From Numida meleagris (lineage: Eukaryota; Chordata; Aves; Galliformes; Numididae): 64,000 nucleotides of DNA. The stretch spans positions 25,305,782 to 25,369,781 of the forward strand of contig NC_034414.1 in assembly GCF_002078875.1 (NCBI RefSeq), in the 5' to 3' direction. Below, piece after piece: positions 1-12,169 of the stretch. The stretch's first letter is position 1. Every line of letters starts with the position of its first letter. A program made the translations under genes and the position numbers. The notes under the pieces are model-generated. The model was not told the origin of the DNA. It made no database searches and saw only the letters and a list, made by a program, of their open reading frames with translations.

Positions 1-3000
1 ATTTGCAATTGCACAGTCTTAGTATCAGCTCTGCTTGCACTATTTCCTATTGGAATCGCACAAACACCTCAAGTTGAAACTGGTGTGTAATTTTATTTGT
101 AAAAAAATACAAAGCCATTTGAACTCATTCTGACTTCAGATTTCCATGTAAATATTGCATGTGTCTGGCTATAACTTAAATTGGGATGCAAAGGCAGTCA
201 CAGGGCATCGCCTCTTCATTGTCACCTGGTCTCAAGCCCAAGCGCCCTGGGTGGAGCTGATGGGTGAGCTATATGCCAATCCTTTTTATTTTATTTCATC
301 TAAACTTTCTTTTCTCTGAAAGTAACGGTCTAGTGCATTTCAAAACAGGACAGAAAATGCAGAAAAATACAAGAGGACAAATTTACAATCAGGCTATTAC
401 ATAACTGAATATCTTTTTAACCTTAAGCATGGTAAACAACAGCAATGGCACAGTTTTCAAAGAAATCAAAAATCTAAAATAATAGATGACTTAAGCTAAG
501 TAGGACTCAATTGACAATTCTTGCCCAAGAATATACTTTAGAAAATGTATTTGCTGAAACTGTAAAGTGATTACTCATTGGAAGAAGTTGTGGAGTTCAA
601 CTACTCACGCTCTTGTGAACAAGAGTACTTGAAAGTACTACATGACAGACAGCAACTACCGGCAACCTGGGCTGCTTTCTTCTGGCAATAGCAGCCAGCG
701 AAGCTCTCCTAATCCCTGGCTCTCCTGCAGACTCCTGCCTGAGAAAAATTCCACTTTCCTGTGTCAGTTCCTGAGAACTCAAGCATCTGACTGCCTCAAA
801 AGGCAGGCAAAACCAGTATGAATGGATAGACATAGGAAATACTAAAAATGAGGCTGAAAAAACTTGTCTGCATATAAAAATTACATAGCGTCTATTAAAC
901 AAGGTTAAGAGCATGAGGAAAAGAGACAAAGAAATCCCCAGCTTGGCCTGAGAAGGAAATGGGGAGGACTTTTTCCCTATGAGCAGGCATTTGCAGCTTT
1001 TAAATCTTCTGCTGATTGCAGAACCAGTGTGATATTTCTACCCTCCATAAACTCCTGCAAAAACATTTCCACTCAGCCTAATGAAGCATGCCACTCTTCC
1101 TCTTCCCTTTCACCCCTCACTGTTCAGCTCCCACCTCCTCTGGGAACTAATGAGACAACTGGCTACATTTCCTGTGCATGTTTGCATAGGAAAACCTAAG
1201 CACCTAAACCAATCATATTCGGGTGCTGTGACAGGGCACAACATCTTTGAATGTGTCAGAAGCACTTGTGATGAGTGTGTTCATCCACACTGGGATTGTA
1301 TATCTGATTTTGAGATTCTATTTGCATAGGGATATATGTGGAGGAGTACTGTGTGTGTTCTCCACTTTTTTTTTGCTGTTTCTGTTGCCTTCCAAAACCC
1401 TGTTTACAGGGGACAGGGACTAGGCAGGAAGGTGGCCAAAGCTTTGGGAAACTGCTGGGAAGGAGCCAGAGAAAAGCAGCAGAAATTTTGTTTTCTCTAA
1501 ATCTTCTTTTGCAGCTCCAGAGAGACTGCCTGGGAGATTAATTCACGGACATGATCGTATTTGTTTGAAAACTCTCCCAGTGAGAGATAATTGTTTCTTC
1601 AGACTGATATAGGCAACGTAAATTAATCAGGAAAATCACTTCTTAGTTATTAATAGATATTGTTATAGAGGAAGAAAAAAGAAACGCCACAACTTCTAAA
1701 TTACTGTATGCACAACATGAGACTGCAGAAGTGCCCTATACTGCAGCTAATTTTATATTGCACTAGATCTGTGCTAAAGACTTGAATTTATTTCTTCTTC
1801 CAAATGAAGGTATGGGGGGCAAAGAAAAAGGAGATATATTTCCAGCTATTCTTTATTCCTATGATGTATTCCTTTAACATTAACATATTACCATTCTAAA
1901 TTATGATATTTTTCAGCAGTCTCTTTAAACTCTTCTAAATTCTTTAGGAAATGAGGAAATGGCAGCTTAGCTTGAGGACAATGCAACAGAGCCAGTATCT
2001 ATTTCAAGGCAAAAATCCAATCTATCCACACAGGAGAGTAGGACCTCCAGGGGTCTGAAGTGACTGATACACAGTCCTACATAGAACTCTCCTACAAAAG
2101 GTACTGACACAAATTAGACTCGTTACACTAGCAATTCTAACGGCAATTATAAGAAACATTTTGAACATGACCAGGAGGCGGCGCTGTTCTGCCCGGGTAC
2201 CAGTACTCCTGAATGATCCAGGTGGACAGGGTACACACTGTAACAAGTCAGAAGTGAATACTACTAACAGAGCCCACACTGTAAGTACTTACTACACTGC
2301 TCATCCAGATGAACAATACTATGTCAAAGAGACTGCTAGTCTTGAATCACAGTCAGACGAAAAGCTTCACACGCAATTAAATGAGGAACAGAATTTATTT
2401 TAAGCAATCCAGACTTTGCATTGATCAATGTGAGCTTTCGGAAGACAAGAAAAGCTGCTCACAGGTCAGATAGTAACATCCTGTGAAATTCACCTTTTCC
2501 ACTTGGACTCAGCCACGATCCCATGTTTACTGCTGACCATCTGAATACCTAGTGAGTAATAGCAGCATTCCATCTTCCAGAATAAAGGTTGGAGCTACAG
2601 CCCTGAAGGGACATGATTACCAGAGCCATGGTCTGAATGGGAGCCAAAGCTGGGACAGAAGAGAAATGAAGGAAGAAGGTAAAGTTATTCCTTATGGTTC
2701 TTGACTTGGGTTATTTAAGAACTACTGAAAACCCTTCCAAGTATATCTTGTCTCTCTCCTCTTTCTTTGCTCCCCTGTACAGACCTGTCCTGTCAGTGAT
2801 GACTCTTTCCAAGGCATGGACGTATCATATCAACCCCTTCACTTCCTCTACTCTTCTTCAGAAAAGCCTTCATTCAAACTTAAAGATAACTGATGTGTCC
2901 AAGTCTCATGAAGATAAGCATCAGAAATCCTGTTTTCCTCTGCACGTGCCTTCAGAACAGGCTGCATGGGGAAACATATGGCTTACATTTAAACAAACTT

Positions 3001-3839
3001 TGTTTTCACTTCCCTTTACCGCCATTAATTTTGAAAGAGAGTTTTGGGGGTCTTCCTTCTCTCTCACTTATAGTACAAATGGGTCAGTGAACTTCACAGC
3101 TTGAAACACTAACAGAACCATCTGTCCTTCATTAAAAGCCATTAATGACAATGATAATGGCACTAATTAGGTTGTGCACAAACATGCACATGCTTCAGCA
3201 GCTTCAGAGCTACAGGCAATCAAAGGTCCAAATTGAACCAGCTGCTGTCCAGAGTCAATGAGCACTAATATCCCTCTTCTTCCTCATCCCAAAGTACAGG
3301 GACATGCAGACAGCATCCACTTGAACACGTGGAGCAGGTGCTTTTGAAACATTTGCAAATCAGAGGGTTTTGTCCTTGTTTCCTTTGTTGTTTCTCATTG
3401 GGTTGAGTTTCCTTCTCACTGAGTTTTAAGAATGATTGGGAACCACAACCACAGACCGTGAGCGTGGCTTCCCTATCATCATCTGCTATGTTTAGTTCTC
3501 TTAGGAATAGCAGTGAGTGAGTACACAGGGCTTAGAAGTACACATCACAGTGCTGGAAACTATTCCCAGCAAATGGCACTGACATGCTATTTTCCCCAAA
3601 TCTGACCTCTGGAAATCCCTTTGTTATCTTCTGCCTTGATTTCTTAGTCTCTGAACGTAGAGATTACTGCACAGACACAGACATAAGTGAGAGTTTCTGA
3701 AGAAAGATCAGCACTCTGATACTCTTAAACAAACATCACCTGGAACTTGGGGTTATACAGGGTATTTTATTTAGCTGCTCTATCAAAATAAGATTATCAG
3801 ATGATTAAGACTCAAAAAAAAAGATTAATCTGTAGAAAC
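1..3839. other. Non-coding flank, no gene recognised
   Basis: AT-rich sequence with stops in all frames. The longest open frames (136 codons or fewer) resemble no protein family I recognise and have no convincing splice framework. I see no tRNA, no CpG island and no clear young repeat. It lies downstream of RPAP1; in mammals LTK or ITPKA would be expected on this side, but no kinase or glycine-rich LTK-like segment is visible. Confidence 0.6.
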
Positions 3840-3844
3840 ATCAC

Positions 3845-4050
3845 CTATTGCAGCAAGGCCTGCTAGAACAAGTGGTAGAGTTGCATGTGGAAAACTGGGA
3901 TTCTAGGTCTGTCTCTGGTCTAAGTTTCTTCTGAAACCACATGCAGGTCTCATCCTTGCTCTTATCTTTGATAAGATAATGAAACTGACCTCCTCTGTAA
4001 AATGCTTTGAGATCTATCTAAAAAAAATATTTTACAGTAAGAGTCCAATA
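3845..4050 (+). repeat. Ancient MIR-like (CORE-SINE) fragment
   Basis: Starting near 3870 there is a tRNA-like GTGGTAGAG block, then GGGATTCTAGGTCTG. At about 3977-4015 it reads GATAATGAAACTGACCTCC followed by CTGTAAAATGCTTTGAGATC. This order of blocks is what I remember of amniote MIR elements (an A-box-like head, then a tail with 'ctgtaaa-tgctttgagatct'). The assignment is by eye and the boundaries are approximate. The divergence suggests an old insertion shared by many amniotes. Confidence 0.6.
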
Positions 4051-4298
4051 ACAGTATTTCTGGGAAGTGTGTCCAAACCCACACTCCTAGCAGACTTACA
4101 GCATCATTCAGGTGTATATACACTTCAGGCATAAAGTTCAGGTTTGCGTAGCAATGAATGAGGGATGCATCAGTTGCAGCATAACCATCCACTCTGCACA
4201 TTATGCATTCAGAGCCAGTACAGGCTGTTGGGATGCTTCAGACCACAGTTACTATGGCAGAGAAAATGCTAGAGCAGCACCATTCCACAACTGGTAGG

Positions 4299-4348
4299 AA
4301 ACCCAGTATTTCCAACAGGACTAAGCACAGGCAATAAATACTGGGTTT
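4299..4348. repeat. Inverted repeat, 13-bp arms, 24-nt loop
   Basis: AAACCCAGTATTT at 4299-4311 is exactly complementary in reverse to AAATACTGGGTTT at 4336-4348. Pairing stops at both ends of the arms. An 11-bp copy of the left arm (AAACCCAGTAT) recurs at about 5039-5049. The stem is too short for a microRNA precursor. It may be a remnant of an old repeat; function is unknown. Confidence 0.7.
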
Positions 4349-7300
4349 TAAAACTCATTCAAAATACTCAATAAAGTGACCATTTGAGATTGACCACACT
4401 AACTCTTTACTAATACCAAAAGCTTGAGTAAAACCCCAGCCTTTATTATCCCCTGGGACAAATAGGCTCCTGGCCAATCCCTCACCTGCCTGTCTTAGCT
4501 GGAGCAGTGCATTGTTACCCTGTTTGTGATGAAGTAACCCCTCCAAAGAAAGGAACAGGAAGTAATAGCCAGGAGATTTTAACTTCAGTGAATCTTGAGC
4601 ATAAAGTACAGCAAATTCATGGAAAAATGAAGACTCTAGGAAAAAAAAATCTGATTATTCCCTACTATGAAGAGAAGAACCACCTCGCCTCCTGTTTTAA
4701 AATATTAGAAAGACCCTCCACTTTTTGTATTACCATTCCCCTTACACTTTTGGTATTATTGGCTCAGATAGGGGCTGGTCTTCAGATTTGTTGCTTAGTC
4801 TGTAGACTCTCAGCCTCCAGACAAGAAGCCTTAAAGGAACAAACTAATCCACTCTTGCCATTCTTCCTAGATCTTCACAATGTATCAGACAGGCTTCTAC
4901 AACTCTCTTTTCAGTTTCAAAGAAGAAATTACTGGATTACTTATCTTTACAGTACCTGATAAGCAAAGTCAGAAAGCCTCAAAACATCATCCAGCTGGTT
5001 AGTAGAAATGTGTAGTAATTCAGGAGAGATGTCTCGTAAAAACCCAGTATACAAAAGGGAAGAGCTCCCAGCTGCATCACTGCAGCTATAACAAAGTATC
5101 TGGGCAATTGCAAAAGCAATACACATCCATATTCTTTTTGATGTATAGAAAGTAAAGTGTTGTGCAGTTTTGGTTTTGCATTTAACTTGGTTTTGTTGTT
5201 ATTTTTTTAAACACAAAACGCATCATATACCACATGGGAACTCAGCATGCACAGACTAGTGGTACTCGAGGGCAACACTATAAATTCTTCAGATAACATA
5301 TATCAGCTAGAATCACGCCTATTTGAATGTGAAGAGAATTAGAAAGCTCAGATAAAACCGATCACTTAGTTTGGAAATCTTTGTGTTCTGACCTCCAGGC
5401 AATGCAAAATGGATTAAAAATAATAAATAAAATCATTTTTTAAGATTGCAGGGGCGAGGCACTGCCACAGTATCTGTGTTTTATCAGCCTGGGTCTCTCC
5501 AAACGTATTAGCGTCATTTACTCCAGTGGTAATATTGTACGCCCTATGCGCTTTTGAAAGACAGCAATAAGCATCCTGAATCTATTTTCACCATACACCA
5601 TCAGACCTATCCCAACCCACAGCAATATTTCTTTACAGTCAGATGTAATAAAATGGTGTCCCTCTCCAGAAGCGACTCATTACCCAGGCCAGCTGAAGGA
5701 GGTTATCAGACAGGTGGTATTACTGCACAGTGACCTGTGAAGGTTGTTAATCCAAGATGGAAGATCACAAGGAGAGCACAAGAGGAGATGCCCGTAGCAG
5801 GGCAGAGCCCTGTCACTCTGCAGATAACACCTGCTTTGGAGTGGTTCTTTTCCTCAGTTCCCTTTCTTCCCTGTAGAAGATGGGGTGAAGCCATCTGCTA
5901 GGCTGTACAGAGCACCTCCCAGCAAAACAGCAGGGAATCAAAGGGCAAATTCCTCACTGGCAAGGAAAGGTTACGTGTGTGGGCACAGAGATTGGAAGCT
6001 CCTTGCTGATATCTTCCAGGTTACAGGAGTAGCAGGACTAATAATGATACTATGAAACTGCACTTTTTTTTTTCTCCCAGTGAAACCATTATTTGCAAAG
6101 AGATTTCACACAGCTGAACTCAAGTCTCAGCTTACCAAATAGCTCCTCTTTCCTCTGGTTTTGTCTAGACCTGTCAGAACAAAGCCTCTTCCCAGCCCTC
6201 TCAACCGTACTCAGCACAGTTAACTTGGAGGCCTCCTGATTCTGACAAAGATGTCCCCAGGAACCCCTGTAATTGAAGTAACTTCATTAAGCCACAGAAA
6301 TTAAAAGGCAACAAAACAACTCCCATTCGTGTTGCAGAGACTCAAACACACTGACAATATAGACCAGAAAGATCAAAGTGTTAAAATTCCATTGGCTCAG
6401 TGATTGCCTCTTACAGTTTTTACGGCATATGTTTTCAAAATGACATATAGGCGTTTAACAGGAAGGTGTGGATAGCGAGCGCTGCATAAGTGAAGGGTTC
6501 CTTTCAAGAGGGGGGGGGAAGGGGAAACCCTGTGACGCTGGCCAGAGCTCCCCTAAGCTTAAGTGGCATTCTGGAACACCTCACCCAAGGGATGCCTCCA
6601 CTGAGTACCACTGGCAGAGGTTGAGCTCTTTCTTACCTGCACTCTGAGACAACCCCAAGATCTGATGACTGCATTAGCACAACACTGAGCTTGAGTTAAT
6701 TACCCCAGCTGTAAATTTTCAAATACAGGTTCTGGTTGGCAATACAGGAAACCTGTCTTTTGGGTTCCTAGCAAGCAAGTTAGTAGGGGCACAACTGCAT
6801 GATGCAAAATACGGAGTGATATCACCCTGCCAGCCTAAATTTATATTGCTTAGAGATCTAGCAAGGAGCATTGACTTCTCAGAGGTGAACCACAGATTCA
6901 GGCCCATAGTTGGCTAGCAACAGCAATATAAATCATTCAGCTTAGAGCACTGGCAGTGAATATTCACTTCAGCCTGAGACAACGGCATAGACGCTCCCCA
7001 AAGCATCAAAATATCTGTCCCACTTGCCTTCAAAACTTTCCTGCCTCCTCACAGGACAGCATAACTATTCTTATGGAGTTTACTGGAAGTAAGAATAGAA
7101 GCCCACTGGTAGAAGAAAGGACTGCAAAATCTAGTCTCCTATAACGGATTAGTGATGCCCTGAAAAACACGCTGGGCTGAGCTTTCAGCCCCTTTCCTCT
7201 TAAATATCTAGGACAGTGTTGAAAAATGCATGTGCCACCATCACTGAGAAATGGACAGCTTCTTTCCATTCCTCTTCCATTTGCTGGGTAAACAGGCCAA

Positions 7301-8439
7301 TCGCAGAGTCAGCAGCCATGGCAATTTCTGAATCAATATTTATCAAGCCCTTCTCCAACTGCTATTTCATGCCTCATTGGCCAGAGAGCATCCTTTCTGA
7401 GTGAGCCAGAAAATCCTGACCTTGCAAACGACAGAGGAGCTGCCTGATAATAGCAAAGTAGAGCAGAGCAGCAGCTCTAGCTAAAAAATGAAAAAAATCA
7501 TGTGAGTGTCCCCATGGCATCACACATCCTTCTTCCACGCCTTTCCTTTATCCCATCCCTTCTCTCAGTGGCAAGCCTTGAAGCAAAAGCTTCATTTAAG
7601 AGCACTTAACAAACAGCTTGTTCATTAGCAAAAATCAAGCAACATGAAAGGGACTTTAAAGCCATGGATACCCGCAAGGGAATGTTGTTAGTATTAACCC
7701 TCTGTACTTTTAATGACACAGAAGATTGATTCCTTCCTACCGCTCCCCTAGGTATAGTAAATGCATTCTCAATTATTCCATCAAACAAAAACAACTGCAA
7801 CAATTAGGGGGAACAGACTGACTGAAATAAATGTGTTTGAGGGCACAAATATCCCGAATTCTGGTACAAGGAGACTACAGAGGGCAGAGAAACCTGAGAG
7901 AGACTAAATGCTGCAAGATCACCTTTGGAAAAACAGCTGAAAATCAACCATCAGCTTGGGGACATTTGGCAGGAGGTAAAGTATAGCTCTTCCTAGCAAG
8001 AGGTAATAATAACTTGTCATCAAAACAAATATTTCTACAATTTCTTGAAGAGATGAAGTAGTATCACTTGCATATCCTCTGAATTCTGTGGGATGCCTCT
8101 GGATGCCATTCAGTTAATTTGACTAATTGTGTGAACTTTAGACCGGGCAAGATTCATAGTGCCACACAATCTGGTATTACAGCATGCCCCTCTGCTGCAA
8201 CCTGACACGTCTGCTGTTCTCACACATACCTGAGCACCCCATCTAGAAGGCTGAAGGTGAGGAACTGTTCCTGTCAGAAATGGACTGAAAACAAAATTAA
8301 AGTGCAAAAGTGAAAGTTCAGAGAGGGGTAATTGCTCTTTTCATTCTCAAGAAGAACAGGAGAATGCCTCCCAGCACACAAGACATTTGGGTCTTCAAGT
8401 TAGGCCTGAGTCCCAAGCTAAGCACAGCATTTCTGTTTT

Positions 8440-8458
8440 TTTATTATTATTATTATTA
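8440..8458 (+). repeat. (TTA)n microsatellite
   Basis: A run of T followed by about six TTA units in the non-coding region downstream of RPAP1. It is a simple repeat with no visible functional context. Confidence 0.9.
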
Positions 8459-10239
8459 CTGTAGTATAGATGTCTTGTGTTCTCTGTACAAGTCTATTAT
8501 AAAAAAACAAAAAATAATAGGCAAAATTTCTGTGCACATTTTCTCCCATTACTCCTCTGAGAATTTTTTTTTTAAAAGGATCTAGCAATACCCCACTTTG
8601 TTTTCTTCAGCTTTTCTAAACAGGTCCTCCATGGTCTTTCTTCGCTGCCTGACTCTTTTCCAAGCTCTGCTCAAAGATCATTTCACTACATTTGAAATAT
8701 TACACTTCACTCTGCATTTGAAAACTGCTTTCTATTCACTCAGAGGTCAGAGGAGGGAGTCTTACCATGGGACATCAGATGTCAGATTCAAACTACATAA
8801 AGTAACACACCTCGTTGTCACCTTGTTCCCTGAGAAGCTGCTGCTGCCCGCGCAAGCCCAACCCAAAGACTCCACTTACCACTGAAGAGCCTGAACTGAC
8901 CTTCTCTCAACCTCTTTTGTACAAGTTTGCCTCCAGTTAACCTACGCTTCATAAAGTTTCCCCTGTTTGAATTCTGATGCCCAGATTTCTAGTTCTGGTT
9001 GCTTTTGTATTTATCTGATGCTCATAACACTTTCCACATTAGCAGCATCAGTGAACTAATGGGCTCTTTGCTATTTCTCCTGTCACTGGTCAAGGCCTTG
9101 AACAGAACTAGTCCTCTGGCAATACCCATCCCTGTCCAGAACACCACTCCTCAGTATCATCCCTACCATTTCCCATTTTCCTACCTATGCATCCTCCTGC
9201 TCACTCACAGACCATGTGATAGCAACTCCATGCATACCACCATAAATGTATTTGTCATCACTTTTGCTGTGTAAAAAATGCTTAAGCAAAATCCCAAGCG
9301 TGTGATGCTTTCTGCATTTCTTTCAGCCAATCAATAATCACCATATTTTCTTGATATATATATATAACATAGATAAAGTTGTTACAGCAATTGAGAAAAA
9401 AATTAACAACTTTATCCAATAAGCAACAAAATGGAGGAAACTCAGTCTGCTGCACATTATCTCCTACCACACACTCACCCGCAACTCCCAAAGGTGACTG
9501 CGTTATCGGGCTCATTCTGTGCCCTTCCTTGTTTCTCACAGTGGCACACCAGGAGGGCAGAATGCACCACAGACCCACACAGCTACTGTCTGGCCAGCTA
9601 GTAGGCCTGTACTAAGTGGCCAGCTGGTTCCTACCAAACAAGGACAGAAACAGCCATGCTCTTCTCACAACTGAGGCACTAACAGATGCCTACAGTTCCC
9701 ATGAAACTCACAGGGACTTGATAGTTTTGCTTTCTGTCCTGTTTTCACTAGTTTTAAATTGACCTGTGAGTTCTAAAGCTGTTAAAAGGGTATATCTAAG
9801 GGATAACACAATTCCCCAAACCACATTCCTGAAGGAACTAGGCTAAAAACATATTTTTGCTGGTCCACATGTGTGCACACTTGCAGTGACAGCCATCTGG
9901 GACTCAGCCATGCTGGCAGATGCACCAGCTCACATCCAAAAGGCTCAGCAGTCCCTGGAGTCAAGCTCCGTGCAAGATCAGCATTAAGCGTCTGAAGTAA
10001 GGCTGAACTGATTCCACTCTACTGCACTGGATGAGCAACATATTTTAAAAGGTAAGCATGTGTGGAAGTGTTTAGATGACACAGGTCGGCTACTGTTCAG
10101 GTGAGAAAGTACCAAAATATTTTAAATGGGCTTCCCAGCCTAAGGTTCACCGGCAAGTCCAAAAGCCACAGGTTCAGCCTCCACAAAAGCAGTGAGGTGC
10201 ACCTTGGTTATGATAACAGGAGGAACAAAGACAGACTTA

Positions 10240-10420
10240 CACAGGGCTGACTTTTCTCAGCTGCATACTTTCAGTGAGACCTTGGGCAGGTACCTTAGCC
10301 TGCATACTCTGTGCTATATTTTTCCCATCTGTCAAACAGGAGAGAGAAACAGTCCGCTTCAAGCGGGCATCAGGCTGCTCAAATGCATTAGCACTTATAG
10401 ACTACTTTGAGAAATTCTAT
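10240..10420 (+). repeat. Ancient MIR-like SINE fragment
   Basis: At about 10273-10345 the sequence reads GAGACCTTGGGCAGGTACC, then TTAGCC, CTCTGTGC and CCCATCTGTCAAACAGGAG. This matches, with scattered differences, the remembered MIR core and tail 'gaccttgggcaagt-acttaacctctctgtgcctcagttt-catctgtaaaatgggga'. The order and spacing of blocks make chance unlikely. The 3' boundary is uncertain. Confidence 0.65.
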
Positions 10421-11990
10421 GTATTTATTTTGTAAGATGAAATTTTGAGCCATCACCTTTCAACAGCACAGTGCACAGGCAACAGAGGCATGAAGTGAGC
10501 TTTTCAAGTTTGCTGTGCCAGCTCAGAGCTCTACGACGTTTCCTCTGGACAAATATGTCTTGCCTGACTTGCCTTTCCCAGATGATTCAGAAGTTCTGAC
10601 TGATGTACAATAACAAAAAGTGTTATTTTTCTGCAGTTGCGTTTCTCCTCCACCCACCTCTTCAGAAAGGACTGATTTGCTCCTACAGGTCACTACTAGC
10701 TCAGGCGTCTCATTGCAATGCCCCTGCCAACCACGGCCCCCAGATGAGGCCCTCGTGTTTGACCTTCACAGCCATGAGTCAAACATTGCAGTGTGACCAA
10801 CGTGCAGCACGTTGGTCATGAGCACAGCAGTGATGAGGTTACCCAGACCGCCAGCCAACCATATGACTACAGCATTCTAAAGAGCTTCCAAATTGAATCA
10901 AGGGTAATAATATTTTGGTGACTCAAGAGAGAAAAACCTTTTGTCTCAGAACAAATTTCTTTCCCTGTGAAATTAAGACCTTCTGATTTCAATTTCACCT
11001 CTTCTACTGCTGCTGAAATGAAGCTGCTAAAAGCACAGATGACGTGCAGCAATGTCCTCTTTGGCGTAGACAAAACTTCTGAATAAACAGACAGAGGGGC
11101 TGGGCACAGCTCATTCCCCGAACACCCTGAAATAGCAGACTACTTTCCTTTGTCCATTTTCTCTTACCTCAAATACTATATGTCTTGGTCAGAGAGATCT
11201 TACTGCAGAGATGCATTTCCTTGCTGTGGACCAAACAGACCCTTCACAGGGACCACGTGACTATATGTTTTTGCGCTGTTATTATGCATGGGTGTTTGTG
11301 GGTAGCATGCAAATCATGTGGCCACATATGAATGTGTGTGAGAGGATGGAAATCTGGCAGCCACACCTTAAAAAGAGCGAAGCTGTGATCTGGGTCTATA
11401 CTCCATACCTATGCTAGAAATAATACACTAAGAATAGTTGGGAGGGGCAGCTCCTCTGATTTCCTGACATACCTAATCAGAGCAGAGCTAGGATACCAAA
11501 AAGATTTTGCCTTTAAGTTTTCTAGAACGTTTTGAATGTGCAGATGCATGTACACACAAAACAGTTATTACTGAAACACTTAAAGCAGGACTGGTGTGTT
11601 ACACATGCATTTTGCAGTTTGCTATGGACACAGTTTTACTGTAAGAGGCAATGAGGGGCTTTTGAGAGAGGAGGCCATATAGACAGAGAGATGAGCTGCC
11701 CCAGAAAAAGCACTGGGAAGCAGACACCTTTCTGAACAGCCCAGGAATCAGTTATTTTCAGGCTTGGATCAGTAAGCAGTCCTGTGTGGAGCAGTAAATG
11801 ACAGGTACAAACAGGAAAACATTCTTTGCAGCCTCACTTTGGCCTGCCATGAAAAGGGAAAAACGAATCAAAAATACATCAGAATAAAACCCGTTAAAAA
11901 CATCCTCGGGCAAGGAACATGGCAAGCACTAAAAGCTTTGATGGCATTTAGGCTCTCAGCAACACAAATCTTTTCTAAAATAGTCTCTAG
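10421..11990. other. Non-coding stretch with a 25-bp palindrome
   Basis: No exon or RNA gene is recognised. The one structured element is the near-perfect palindrome at 10794-10818, listed separately. Confidence 0.55.
10794..10818. repeat. Palindrome: 12-bp arms around one base
   Basis: TGACCAACGTGC at 10794-10805 is followed by a single A at 10806 and then by its exact reverse complement, GCACGTTGGTCA, at 10807-10818. A perfect 12-bp palindrome with a 1-nt centre is unlikely to occur by chance in 64 kb. Each arm contains an ACGTG core of the kind bound by bHLH or HIF-type factors. No gene is nearby, so a regulatory role is only a possibility. Confidence 0.8.
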
Positions 11991-11994
11991 ACCA

Positions 11995-12165
11995 GATAGT
12001 TAGATAAGACAGTGACAGATCAGTAGTTATAAGTTCATGATCTTTCAGATGAGACATAAAACAGGGGTCCTGACCTTGTGTGATCATTAAAGATCTCATA
12101 ACACTTTTTGCAAAGAGAGGGCTGTTAATCCCACTGGTCTGGAAACAATCCAATTTAGATAACTA
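11995..12165 (+). repeat. Ancient vertebrate SINE/LINE-tail fragment
   Basis: At about 12048-12145 the sequence reads CAGATGAGACATAAAACAGG, then GGTCCTGACC, GATCATTAAAGATCTCAT, GCACTTTTTGC-like sequence, GGGCTGTTAATCCC and TGGTCTGG. I recall this series of blocks ('gatgagac-ttaaaccgaggtcctgac...ggtcattaaa-atcccatggcac...ggggtgttaaccc-ggtgtcctgg') from a repeat family spread through reptile and fish genomes. I am not certain of the family name. The similarity is by eye. Confidence 0.55.
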
Positions 12166-12169
12166 CCTC

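Larger units (their letters stand above)
4056..10235. other. Non-coding stretch, no gene recognised
   Basis: There is no recognisable coding exon. A 150-codon open frame on the plus strand at 4507-4959 resembles nothing I know and has no supporting context. The stretch contains a 13-bp inverted repeat at 4299-4348, a nine-G run near 6510, a TTA microsatellite at 8440-8458 and a short TA run at 9354-9366. The segment at about 9030-9170 faintly recalls the interior of a diverged CR1, but I could not support calling it. Confidence 0.55.

Noticed and set aside
4507..4959. 150-codon plus-strand open frame with a hydrophobic stretch
   Set aside because: There is no homology I can recognise, no splice or promoter context, and an opposing frame overlaps its start.
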